Below are positions 48,601-64,000 of a stretch of 64,000 nt of DNA, piece after piece (the first letter of the stretch is position 1; every line of letters starts with the position of its first letter). Both the position numbers and the translations under genes were made by a program. The notes beneath the pieces are model-generated. The model saw nothing but the letters and a program-made list of their open reading frames with translations, did not search any database and was not told the DNA's origin. This stretch comes from Xestospongia bergquistia. Its lineage: Eukaryota; Porifera; Demospongiae; Haplosclerida; Petrosiidae. The stretch spans positions 8,272,101-8,336,100 of the forward strand of contig OZ014413.1 of NCBI GenBank assembly GCA_963965975.1, given 5' to 3'.

Positions 48601-50170
48601 AGCACTTTGTCGAGTTCAGAGGTAATAGGAGCATGGAGATGATGAATTTCAGACCAGTTGAATTTAATGCGCTCCAGCCAGTTGCGACCTAAAAGACTAG
48701 GACCAGTGCCCTGTACCACTAATAAGGGTAGAGTGAAACATTGAGAGTTATACTGGACTTGTACATTGAGGGATCCTAAAACTTTGAGCTTTTCACCGGT
48801 GTATGTAACTAAATTAACATTAGAGGGAGTGAGGGGGCCTAGTACTAGGGACAGTTCATTATAAGTGTCTTCACTTACAATTGATAAGGATGCTCCTGTG
48901 TCAACTTCCATTTTTAGTTCAGACTTGTTGACAATGACAGTGACTGTGATTGGGTTGACCTTCCCAGGTAATGTAAACAGAGGGTAGGCTTCTGTGGTTG
49001 GAGAGGGAGTCCTGGGAGGAGTTGAGGTTTGTGAACCAGACAAAGGGGAATCCTCTAAGGCATGAGCATGGTGTCGTGGTTTACTCTGTCCATTGTTTGA
49101 GGATGTTGCTTTCTGATTAGTATGCCCATGGCTTTTGCCACTGCTTCTACACACTTTCGCTATGTGACCTTTCTTTCCACATGCACGACATATAGCATCT
49201 AAGAATTTACATTGAGGGGCTAGGTGTTGTCCTCCACAACGATGACATGTTGGGGGTTTAGTATGTTTCCTGACCAAATGAACCGGTTCCTGTAGTGATG
49301 ATGATGATGGTCGGTTGTGAGGTCTTGACTGAATATCGTTGATGTCTCGTGCTGCTATTTCCATAGCTTGCGCTGTTTCGAATGCGGTTTGGAAAGTAAG
49401 AGAGTTCTCTTGTAGTAATCGTCTCTGGATTCTAGAATCCCTGATGCCACACACCAGACGATCCCGAAGCATCTCTTCGAGTAGTGTGCCGCTGGTAGGT
49501 GCTGCAAACTTGCAATGTTCACCAATAGACTTGAGTTCAGCAACGTATGAAGCTACTGACTCTCCTGGGTTTTGGTTGCGTGAATGAAACTTGTATCGTT
49601 GGACGGTAACCGATGGAGCAGGACTGAAGTAGTTTTGAAGAACAGTACATAAGGTGTCGTACGATTTAGTAGCAAGCGTATCTGGCTGAACAAGACTCTT
49701 TACGGTTTGGAATGTCGCTGAACCACATACTGTAAGTAGGACTGCTCGCTTCTGCTCAGCTGTCGTAATATCGTTTGCCGTAAAGTAGAATTCTAGACGT
49801 TCCTTGTAAGTCGACCATGGTTCTTGACTCGCGTTGAAAGGAGACATTTTACCATGAGTGGCCATGCTGCGTTTTCCGTTGACCCTCGTCGCCAAGTGTT
49901 GTGTCCGTAGCCCAGCTTAGAATAGAAAGTGGAATAGTACAGCAAAGCCGAGCAGAGTCTCGAGTAGTGTGGATAGTATGAAAAAGGGAATCTAATCTAA
50001 TCTAAAAACATGCATGTTATATAGTACAGAAACAGGAAATGAATAAGAACAGGAAATAATAATTAAGTGCATACACACATATAATAACCATAATGATAAT
50101 ATTAGTAATAACAATACATACCATCTAATAAGTGTTGTACATGTACATAATGTAAAGTATAGTTACCACA
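45619..50170 (-). mobile_element. Ty3/gypsy LTR retrotransposon, looks whole and young
   Basis: 4,552 bases, minus orientation. Terminal repeats 45619-45892 and 49897-50170 (274 bases each, TG...CA) appear identical by eye, so insertion is recent. Target duplication ACAAC at 45614-45618 and 50171-50175. A primer-binding region (TGGCGACGAGGGTC) follows the 5' LTR and a purine tract (GCAGGGAGGAG) precedes the 3' LTR. It lies in an intron of the host GPCR gene, same strand; without it the intron would be about 66 bases. Confidence 0.95.
45903..49895 (-). CDS. Gag-pol polyprotein of the Ty3/gypsy element
   Basis: One long frame of about 1,320 codons. Order of parts: gag with two zinc knuckles (CHRCGGQHLAPQC, CRACGKKGHIAKVC), aspartic protease (DTGAS), reverse transcriptase (LPFGIASAPSIFQ, YIDDI), RNase H (SCDASPYGLGAVLSH) and integrase (HPGINKMKAL, CSTCQ, SDNGASF, GLAERAIQ). 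The order RT-RH-IN identifies Ty3/gypsy. No separate envelope gene is seen. The element looks whole. Confidence 0.95.
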   Translation of the reverse strand: MATRVNGKRSMATHGKMSPFNASQEPWSTYKERLEFYFTANDITTAEQKRAVLLTVCGSATFQTVKSLVQPDTLATKSYDTLCTVLQNYFSPAPSVTVQRYKFHSRNQNPGESVASYVAELKSIGEHCKFAAPTSGTLLEEMLRDRLVCGIRDSRIQRRLLQENSLTFQTAFETAQAMEIAARDINDIQSRPHNRPSSSSLQEPVHLVRKHTKPPTCHRCGGQHLAPQCKFLDAICRACGKKGHIAKVCRSSGKSHGHTNQKATSSNNGQSKPRHHAHALEDSPLSGSQTSTPPRTPSPTTEAYPLFTLPGKVNPITVTVIVNKSELKMEVDTGASLSIVSEDTYNELSLVLGPLTPSNVNLVTYTGEKLKVLGSLNVQVQYNSQCFTLPLLVVQGTGPSLLGRNWLERIKFNWSEIHHLHAPITSELDKVLNKHTILFREELGLLEETTASILIEPQSQPRYFKARPVPYALRDKVEAELQRLQALKVITPVTYSAWAAPIVPVVKADGSIRICGDYKVTINRALILDTYPLPRVEDLFSALSGGTVFSKLDLSHAYLQLPLDDASKPYTTISTHKGLFQYERLPFGIASAPSIFQRTMESLLSGLPNVCVYIDDILVSGTTEEDHLHNLDSVLTRLESAGLTLKKSKCTFRASSVEYLGHVIDAQGLHPATSKIKAISQAPAPSNATELKSFLGLLNYYHKFLPNLSTTLAPLHKLLHKNTPWTWSEEQDTAFKEAKSLLQSSSLLVHYDRNKPLLLSCDASPYGLGAVLSHQMPDGTEKPITFISRTLNLAEKKYSQLEKEALAIVFAVRKLHHYLYGLHFTLYSDHKPLQYLLDESRQIPILASSRIQRWALTLAAYSYTIKHKPGTQLANADALSRLPLPVTLPYVPIPGDIILLLNHLSESVIQANHIKTWIDKDPLLSRIRHSIQTASTLSDSETDPTIRPYMQRHSELSVIDGCILWGSRVVIPSEGRQYVLQLLHDTHPGINKMKALARSYVWWPGIDKDIQETVKKCSTCQLHRPDPPQAPIHPWEYPTRAWQRVHIDHAGPFKGHMFLVLIDAYSKWLEVLKVNSTSTDVTIAKLRQIFATHGLPDHLVSDNGASFISHEFQSFMSRNGIKHTTSSPYHPRTNGLAERAIQTFKLAMKKLMGPIDLNLSQFLLTYRTTPHSTTGLSPAELLFNRKPRTLLDLLHPDVHKKVATKNDKLQDTQARKKQRYFNVDDHVFARNYSGTDKWTPGTIIAITGPLSYHVKKQDGSILRRHVDQLRPRYCSIDRPPDSHSDDFEDFPLMPKALPPAPSPAPPPVIRRSTRPHRPVDRFEPTMYFSS

Positions 50171-50369
50171 ACAACCATTATGGATATCTCTGCCCAATGC
50201 TAAACGCATAATGCAATTTACCTGATCTTCCAGGAGGACAAGATTGGATAATGATATTTCCAACCTATGTTTCATTCCAAAAAAGGTTATACACAGAATC
50301 TACCTCATTTGGACAAAGTACAATAACTATATTATTATAAAGTGAATAAAGGTATCATTATATACATAC

Positions 50370-51822
50370 AGTACCCCAAACTCCATTAATACACACTTCA
50401 ACTCTTCCTTCATATTGTGTATTGCCTACAACTAATCTAACATCACCATTTTCACATTTGGCCATCACAGTGTTATTATCTAAAATAAAATGATGTTACC
50501 ATGTAAACAAGTACTTTCTCAATTAATGTAGTGCATACTAACATTTAGAATATTCAAGTACTTACTTTTGCAAACTATAGCTACATCATAATCATGACTT
50601 TGACAGTAAGTATGAGTATTGTTATAGTCCTGTGTACACTCAACCAAGTTAGCTTCTGTTCCATTACAATCTAAATATCCAAATAGAATAGGTCCAGTCC
50701 CTTGTGCATAGCCAGAAGAGTATCCTGAATAAACTGTGAAAGTTTTGATATGGATATCACTCTTATTAATGTTAAATACTGTTTTAAAGTATCTTAAAGT
50801 TTTAACATACATCCCCTAAATTGTTAAAAATTATCTGTATTATTTAGAAATTTTCTGTCTAGGAATATTACTCTATTCAGCATCATGAACTTGTACAGAA
50901 GAAATCAAGACATAAAGAAGTCATAAGGTACAGTATACAAAGATAATAAATAGGAACAAGGGCATTAGTACCACCTTAGTAACAAAAAGACTAGACCATA
51001 GAAGCATTACACTACTATCCAGCTCAGCTATAACAAAATGTTCCTTGTATAAATTCTTTTTGAGAAATACATCGTATGATATGAATACTATCTGAAAATG
51101 AGACAAACTAACCTACTGTTGGTGCTCCAATTTGATTACAGACAATTTGAGCTTCCTGACTGTCCCAGTTATTATATGCGCAGACTGTCCCCCAAGCTCT
51201 ATTGAGACATACTTCAACTCTCCCTTCAAGTTTTGATGTTCCTCCTACTAATCAAACATCTCCATCAGAACAATTGCTATAATTGGCAACACTCAGAGCT
51301 ATAAAAGACAGGATAGCTTAACATAATAGGACTTACATTGACAAAAGATATTAGCATCTTTACTCAGAGAACAAGAGTTTTTAAAAAAATTATAAGGACA
51401 TTCCAATATAGTGCTCTCATTACCAATACAGTTTAAATCAACAATGTTGTGTTCAATAGCTGATGAGAAGTAATAGACTATAGTAGATCCTATTGCACCT
51501 ATACACAATATAAAATAACCTACTAGTAAAACACATTAGGCAAATGTTACCATAAGGAGAGTATCCCAGGTCTTTACAGACAACACTAGCATCATTGTTA
51601 TCCCAGAAATCAGTACAAATACTACCCCATGTACTATTCAACCAGACTTCAACGGCTCCATATGAAGAATTTGAAGACTAGAAAATGAGCACTATACATA
51701 ATATACAATCTGTCACATTGGTAACTTACCACACGAACTGAGCCATTTTCACATATTGCAGCAACTACTATATCTCTTGAATATAAACAGAGCAAGAGCC
51801 CTAACAAAAGTTCGAGCAACAT
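50370..51822 (-). pseudogene. Gene D: short SRCR copy next to the GPCR
   Basis: Exons: 51730-51822 (signal peptide MLLELLLGLLLCLYS), 51551-51677, 51337-51498, 51113-51298, 50566-50733 and 50370-50479. They give two SRCR domains and part of a third that stops short in the WGT strand. Damage: TGA in exon 51113-51298 at 51252-51254, where paralogues read Arg in GDVRLVGG; a Cys-to-Trp change in VEVW of the first domain. A long intron, 50734-51112, has replaced the usual 50 bases. The last SRCR piece ends at a GTATGT donor-like site just 44 bases from the GPCR's first exon; splicing between them as read is out of frame. Could once have been the N-terminal part of the GPCR gene. Confidence 0.7.
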
Positions 51823-53390
51823 ATTCCAGTAACGTTAGGTGTTAGGATATAATCTTGGGTTGAAAAGAGTCCACCAAGCCATGAATATTAGGTTATGAAT
51901 ATTGTAATACTTGAACCAAGTGCTTTTGGGCGTGGCAGCATGAATAATATTAGCGTGGTGTAGATACAGGTAACATCAGTATATATGATCTTGAATTGTT
52001 AGTAATATTGGTCAGTCTACTTTGTTGTATTCACAAAAATCTTTTAACTCCAACATTTTTGTGTATCATTAGTTGTGATCCTTGTCAATTAAATTTTGAG
52101 TGACTGACTACTATCACAATTATGTTTGCTGATGTTTTATACATACAACAAATCTGCCTCTGGTGTTGCTATAAGGCCCTATAACTTAAAGGTATCTTGT
52201 AGTTTGTAATGTTTATTTATATATGACAGTTATGGTGTGTGTCTTTTATATAGAAATTGCCATACTGAAATCATTCCAACATGTTTTTGTCTTTATATGA
52301 GATTCATATGGTTTACTGACATCCCTAAGCATTATAAACTTTTTTCAGAAAGTTTCATCAACTTATATATGTATTAAAATAGATATTACTTTTTCAATAT
52401 ACTGCCATTCTATATTTTCGGCATAAACAAATACTATTATTATTACAATGTCATATTGACACAGTATCAATTTAATTTATATGAAACATAATGTTTGCAT
52501 GTCTGATGGCATCTCCAGGAGAAAATTTGTCAAATTCATTTAGACAATTGTTACTTGATCTTAAAATGCCGCTTTAGTCATTGATAATAAAAATAAAGGT
52601 ATCACATGACATTAGAAAACATCAAATTAAATTTTGTCACTGTAATATGTACATAATATCAAGCATGTGCATAAAAACTGACAAAAACATTTGCCTATGT
52701 TTATAAGCTAACAATACAGACTAAGATTAAAATAAAGACAATCACACACTTGAGCAAAATAGTTTTGTCTGATTTAGTTAAAACTCTTCACCATCTCAAG
52801 ATGATAATCATTATTATCAATAAATTGTTTGTTGGAGAAAGCCAGATCAACATCAGTCCTCTTTTTCTTGTCTTTCTTGCATCGTACGTGACATACACAG
52901 AATACTATAGTGATTAAGACAATAACGAAGCATATTCCAACAGCGCTAATATGAGCTCCAATAAGTTTTAGATCAAGGGTTTTTTGCTGGTTGTTGTCAC
53001 AGTGGGAGTGTTAGTAATGATGCTAGTAGTAATTGGTTCAGAGCTATTAGCTATAAATTTAATAGAAAATAAATTATACATAATGTTTTAATTACTTAGG
53101 TTACAAGAAGGTCCAGTGAAACCCACAGCACAAGTACACAAGTAATCTCCTGCAATGACTTCACAAGTACCACCATTAAAACAGATATTTTCCTCACATT
53201 CACCAATCACTAATATATTATAAGTATACACATACTATATAAATAGGATAGTATACCTGCACTATCACATATGTCTCCAGTATAACCATTAGAACATGAA
53301 CAAGTATTATTACTGACACAGGCTCCATAAACACAAGCAGGATTGCAGATAGCTAAGTAACATATTAATATAAATACCACATAGCAATGT
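51490..53390. repeat. Segmental duplication, left copy (gene D start plus next gene's tail)
   Basis: Aligns in the same order and orientation with about 56000-57890: SRCR signal-peptide exon, its 5' flank, 800 bases of shared non-coding DNA (51823-52773 versus 56338-57279, no gene in either), then the TM/EGF tail. Differences are mostly small indels. Confidence 0.8.
52774..53352 (-). pseudogene. Gene E: relic of the AMOP/VWD gene tail (2 EGF + TM)
   Basis: Exons 53257-53352 and 53096-53209 are EGF domains (CNPACVYGACVSNNTC; CEENICFNGGTC) and 52774-53050 is the TM and tail exon, all matching the end of gene F. One A is missing from the A run near 52982, so after TTTSKKPLI the frame stops instead of running into the membrane helix. 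Everything upstream of the first EGF is gone: at 53417 the sequence switches to an inverted copy of another part of the same gene. Confidence 0.8.
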
Positions 53391-53417
53391 TATCATACTT
53401 GGCTTGAGTAATTGACA

Positions 53418-53952
53418 TTCTTGGTTGTAATAGTTGTTATTATGATCGTAGACCTAATGATAATTGTGAAGATTACCCACGACAGTACAGTTGCATATTG
53501 TCATATGCAACTGTTTCTTGCTAAAACTGACTAAAACACTTGTCTATGTTTTTGTAGTCATTGCAGAAGATTACTTGTGTACTTGTGCTATGGGTTTCGC
53601 TGGACCTTCTTGCAACCTAACTAATTGAAACATTATGTATAATTTCATTTTCTATCAAATTTGTTAATTTTATAGCTAATAACTCTTAACCAATTAGTAG
53701 TAGCATTGTTACTAACACTCCTACTTTAACAACAACCAACAAAAAAATCTTGATCTAAAACTTATTGGAGTTCCTATTGGTGCTGTTGGAATATGCTTTG
53801 TTATTGTCGTAATCACTATAGTATTCTGTATATTTCACATAAGAAACAAGAAAGACAAGAAAAAGAGGACTGATGTTGATCTGACTTTCTCCAACACAGA
53901 AATTATTGATGATAATGATGATGATGTTGAGATGGAGAAGAGCTTCAACTAA
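53418..53952 (+). pseudogene. Inverted relic of the AMOP/EGF/TM gene
   Basis: Plus strand holds, in order, an AMOP piece (YYDRRPNDNCEDYPR, about 53431-53482), half an EGF (AEDYLCTCAMGF ... GPSC near 53570-53620) and the TM/tail exon (IGVPIGAVGICFVIVVITIV ... ending EMEKSFN, stop at 53950-53952). The middle exons are missing, the EGF donor is lost and the frame before the helix has stops, so it is dead. It faces gene E head to head, making a large inverted repeat. Confidence 0.8.
53487..53514. repeat. Perfect 12-bp-arm palindrome near the inversion
   Basis: ACAGTTGCATAT, four-base loop TGTC, ATATGCAACTGT. It lies 70 bases inside the inverted arm and could form a small hairpin. Confidence 0.85.
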
Positions 53953-55731
53953 ATCAGACAAAACTATTTTGCTCAAATGTGTGATTGTCTTTATGTTATT
54001 CTTAGTCTATTATTAGCTTAAGTATAAACTCTAATAAACATAGGCAAGAGCATATTGGTAATTATAAAATAGGAGTGGTTATCAGATGGTTCTGTATTGT
54101 CTTCATGTTTTTAAGGTATAGGTGTCATAGTATTCATATGTACAAGGTGAAATGCTTAAAAATAGTTTCATGTAAGATTAAATCTAAGATGTACATATGG
54201 TAATCATTAGAGTAAATTCTACTTTCTTTGCATTGTACTTGACAACCACAATTATTCCAAGATTTGTACTGTGTTAATAATACCTGGAGAACTTTGTGAT
54301 GAGACAATTCATTTTGTTTCTTGCACTGGTGCAATTGAAGAAGGGTTTACAGCTGTAGTCCATTTGTGTCATCTGTTTACATGTTCTGTGATAGCTCTTT
54401 CCGGTTTCAAGTTTTCTAAGATGCTTGATAAACCACTCTGATATGAGTAAGTCTTTCCACATATTCTACATATGTATGTATTTAATGGTTTTGGCTTTCA
54501 GTGAAAGCCACTTTTTTGTTGTTTTTTTTAATGATGAAGATATCACAGTTGTACAGAGTAAAGCTAATTATGAACATTAATTAATTAATAATACCTTTGA
54601 TCATAGGTTGTTTTATGCCATTACTTAAACTATCATTTGTCTTTGAAGATTTCTTGTTAAATAAAAGTCCCCTCTGAAAGACACTCCAAGACTGTCAGCA
54701 CTAATTGTCTGATTCTGTCTACACAGACCTTAATGCACAAAAAGACAAGTGCAATGAAGGTACATCTACAAGTTCTATATAATTAAATGTTTTGTGAGTA
54801 GGTGGAAGTATACAATTGTTACCAATGGTAACCTCACTTGAGGGGGAACCTTAACTTATTTTGATTTGTTATGGCAACCCAATTACTTAATTACATGTAC
54901 ATGTACAAATAAATATGTACATATTTATATCTATTGCCTCTTATTGTAGTATATGACATTGTAATATCATAGTATCAAGAAATGAAATCTATAATTTTTT
55001 CTTGCTATCTTTTTCAAACATAACCAATGAAAAATGAACAGCAAATACATGTAAATGTATTTATTTCATAAATAAAAAGTAACACAAAAAACAACATTAT
55101 TAATTTCACATTAAAGTATGGTGTTTGTTTACCTAGACACTTAAAAGTATAAATAATGTAAATATGTAAATATTAATTGCTCCTAAAAAATAAAATAAAA
55201 TCTATATTAGTGGTCAGGTATTGTGACTTCTATCATAATGATACTGACGTATTTTAAATATCATGTCTGTAATTTTTTATTAGATTTTCAAAAGCAGGAT
55301 TTCAATGTATCTAATAAAACAGTCAAGCCAATTAAAAATATTATCTAAAAAAACTTATACTAATAATATTTTATGAAATTTTCTTTGTTAGTTTTATTTT
55401 TATGTATATTTTGTATATATCGTACAACTTAAGACAATCTACCAAGGCTGTTTTCATTTCATTTTATATGTACTGCAGATTTTGTTTTCAGACAATTGTT
55501 ACTTGAGCTTAAAATGCACTGTTAGTTATTGATAATAAAAAAGGTCATCACATAACAATAGGATATATCAAATTAGATTTTATCACTAATATTATGTACA
55601 TAATATCAAGTGTGTTTAAAAACTGACAAAAACACTTGCCTATGTTTAATAGAGTTTATACTTAAGCTAAATATACAGACTAAGAATAAAATAAAAACAA
55701 TCACACACTTGAGCAAAATAGTTTGGCTGAT
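53953..55731. other. Intergenic with a zinc-finger relic and tail-flank copies
   Basis: 53953-54040 is the inverted 3' flank of the AMOP-type gene; 55490-55731 is the same flank in direct orientation. Minus strand at about 54270-54485 reads YICRICGKTYSYQSGL and, one base out of frame, KHLRKLETGKSYH, resembling a C2H2 zinc finger and its linker; too degraded to be a gene. 55305-55405 is the second copy of the dispersed repeat at 41765. Nothing else seen. Confidence 0.45.
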
Positions 55732-56337
55732 TTAGTTAAAGCTCTTTTCCATCTCAACATCATCATCATTATCATCAATAAATTGTTTGTTGGAGAAAGT
55801 CAGATCAACATCAGTCCTCTTTTTCTTGTCTTTCTTGTTTCTTATGTGAAATACACAGAATACTGTAGTTATTAAGACAATAGCAAAGCATATTCCAACA
55901 GCACCAATAGGAGCTCCAATAAGTTTTAAATCAAGATTGGTTGTTGTCACAGTAGGAGTGTTAGTAATGATGATAGTACTAGGAGTAGTAGACTATAGTA
56001 GATCCTACTGCACCTATAAATAATATAAAATAACTTACTACTGGTAAAACACATTAGGCAAGTGTTACCATAAGGAGAGTACTCTAGTTGCTTGCAGACG
56101 ACACTAGCATCATTATTATCCCAGGAATTAGTACAAATGCTACCCCAAAAATTATCCGAGCAGGCTTCAACAGCTCCATAGGTAAAAGATGATGACTAGA
56201 AAATGAACTCTATACACATACATTTTATCACATTGATAATTTACCACACGAACTGAGCCATTTTCACATATTGCAGCAACTACTATATCTCTTGAATATA
56301 AACAGAGCAAGAACCCTAACAAAAGTTCGAGCAACAT
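55732..56337 (-). pseudogene. Gene D': SRCR start fused to a TM tail
   Basis: Exon 56245-56337 (signal peptide MLLELLLGFLLCLYS), exon 56069-56195 (half SRCR, VEACSDNFWGSIC, with GY changed to EY) and the first 30 bases of a second-half exon (from 56013, AVGSTIVYYS) run straight, without an intron, into the TM-tail exon (STIITNTPTVTTTNLDLKL, helix GAVGICFAIVLITTVFCVF, tail ending EMEKSFN, stop at 55732). The junction near 55985 is out of frame by one base as read. It records a deletion that joined two neighbouring genes of the duplicated unit. Confidence 0.75.
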
Positions 56338-57279
56338 ATTCCAGTAACGTTAGGTATTAGGATATAATCTTGGGTTGAAAAGAGTCCACCAAGCCATGAA
56401 TATTAGGTTATGAATATTGAACCCAGTGCTTTTGGGCGTGTCAGCATGAATAATATTAGCGTGTATAGATACAGGTAACATCAGTATGATCTTAAATTGT
56501 TAGTAATATTGGTCAGTCTACTTTGTTGTATTCACACAAACTTTTTAACTCCAATATTTTTGTGCATCTTCAGTTTGGATCCTTTTAAATTAAATCTGAG
56601 TGACTACTGCACAATTATGTTTGCTAAAGGTTTTACACATACAACAAATCTGCCTCTAGTGTTGCTATAAGGCCATTTAACTTAAAGATATCTTGTGGTT
56701 TGTAATGTTTATTTATATATGGCAGTTATGTTGTGTTGCTTTTAGATAGAAATTTACATACTGAAATAATTCCAACTATATTCTTGTCTTTATATGAGAT
56801 TCATATAGTTTACTGACATCCCTAAACATTATAAACATTTTCAGAAAGTTTCATCAACATGTATAAGTATTAAGATAAATATCACTTTTTCAATACACTG
56901 CCATTCTAATTTTTTGGCATAAACAAATACTATTATTATTACAATGTCATATTGACACAGTATCAATTTAATTTATATGAAACATAATGTTTGTACAATG
57001 TTTACATGTCTAATGGCAACTCCAGGAGAAACTTTGTGAAATTCATTTAGAAAATTGTTAAATGACCTTAAAATGCAGCATTAGTCATTGGTAATAAAAA
57101 TAAAGGTTATCACATGACATTAAAATACATCAAATTAAATTTTGTCACTGTAATATGTACATAATATCAAGTGTGCATAAAAACTGACAAAAAAAATTGC
57201 CTATGTTTATAAGCTAATAATACAGACTAAGAATAAAATAAAGACAATCACACACTTGAGCAAAATAGTTTTGTCTGAT
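56338..57279. other. Flank shared with 51823-52773, no gene
   Basis: 5' flank of D' on the left and 3' flank of gene F on the right; part of the segmental duplication with 51490-53390. Confidence 0.6.
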
Positions 57280-63854
<6,575 letters not shown>

Positions 63855-64000
63855 CTGAAACGTAATAGAACAATACATTACTAAGTGTAATATTTTAAAA
63901 GAAGTGTACTGACATAACAAAGAAGATAATCATACATGTAGTAAAAGGTCTAAAGGTTTCCTTTCGCACAAGACAGTTGTTATTATGATTAATTTTTTTC

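Larger units (their letters stand above)
42352..50326 (-). pseudogene. Adhesion GPCR (HRM-GAIN-GPS-7TM), mostly intact but with frame breaks
   Basis: Exons in protein order: 50222-50326 and 45511-45598 (hormone-receptor domain: LCPNEVDSVYNLFWNET, SCPPGRS, GDISRQC, SACPLDQL), 45211-45420, 45075-45140, 44895-45018, 44699-44842, 44428-44647 (GAIN), 44084-44234 (GPS: GTWSTDGIEL ... CNSSHITPFVVL), 43914-44017 (TM1), 43735-43858, 43415-43686, 43294-43363, 43058-43164, 42881-43007 (GITWPLGLF), 42792-42833, 42698-42742, 42352-42648. Family role: self-cleaving surface receptor signalling through G proteins. The GPS keeps His-Ile-Thr but lacks the usual paired cysteines. In-frame TAG follows FWNET near 50280; about one base is missing near 45570, and one T near 44535. 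The 7TM half reads clean, so a shorter product is conceivable. The intron between the first two exons holds the LTR element. Confidence 0.75.

Noticed and set aside
50241-50280. A 39-base mini-intron in the HRM exon that would remove the in-frame TAG.
   Set aside because: It has GT and AG ends but would delete the conserved FWNET residues and is shorter than any other intron in the window; a nonsense change is simpler.

Overview
The window looks like animal nuclear DNA, most likely from a demosponge (the architecture fits Amphimedon-like genomes; this is inference, not a database match). It is AT-rich. It is packed with tiny introns of roughly 50-60 bases with GT-AG ends, and is dominated by secreted or membrane proteins built from scavenger receptor cysteine-rich (SRCR) and EGF domains. 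Nearly all genes lie on the minus strand. I recognised no tRNA, rRNA, operon or CRISPR array.

Layout, left to right. 269-2608: gene A, 5' part of an SRCR receptor running off the left edge. 3020-5453: relic of an adhesion-GPCR tail exon split by a LINE, then a spare copy of gene B's last exon. 5704-28019: gene B, a giant gene of about 104 exons coding for a signal peptide, 24 SRCR domains, about 55 EGF domains, one transmembrane helix and a short tail with an NPLY motif. 30084-32262: gene C, a decayed third copy of the same 5' module. 33273-33761: a hAT-like MITE. 34476-35819: truncated adhesion-GPCR copy. 36214-38219 (+): NF-YC-like histone-fold gene with frame breaks. 38529-42097: unidentified degraded ORF, A-rich DNA and a CCAAT-bearing minisatellite. 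42352-50326: adhesion GPCR (HRM, GAIN, GPS, 7TM) whose intron holds a young, whole-looking Ty3/gypsy element at 45619-50170. 50370-57279: short SRCR copies (D, D') and three relic copies of a TM/EGF tail, one of them inverted. 57280-63854 and beyond: gene F, SRCR repeats followed by TIG-like, AMOP, VWD and two EGF domains, a TM helix and an acidic tail.

How it fits together. Genes A, B, C, D, D' and F form one family that shares 5' modules (signal peptide plus SRCR) and, between B and F, the last SRCR block, but carries different membrane-proximal modules. Almost every domain exon is bounded by phase-1 introns, so exons can be duplicated, lost or swapped without breaking frame. The sequence shows this happening: nearly identical EGF blocks, two EGF exons that are hybrids of two others, and out-of-frame fusions of an SRCR start to a TM tail. 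Large, fast-evolving, tandem SRCR receptors in a sponge make pathogen- or self-recognition a reasonable hypothesis, but nothing in the sequence proves it.
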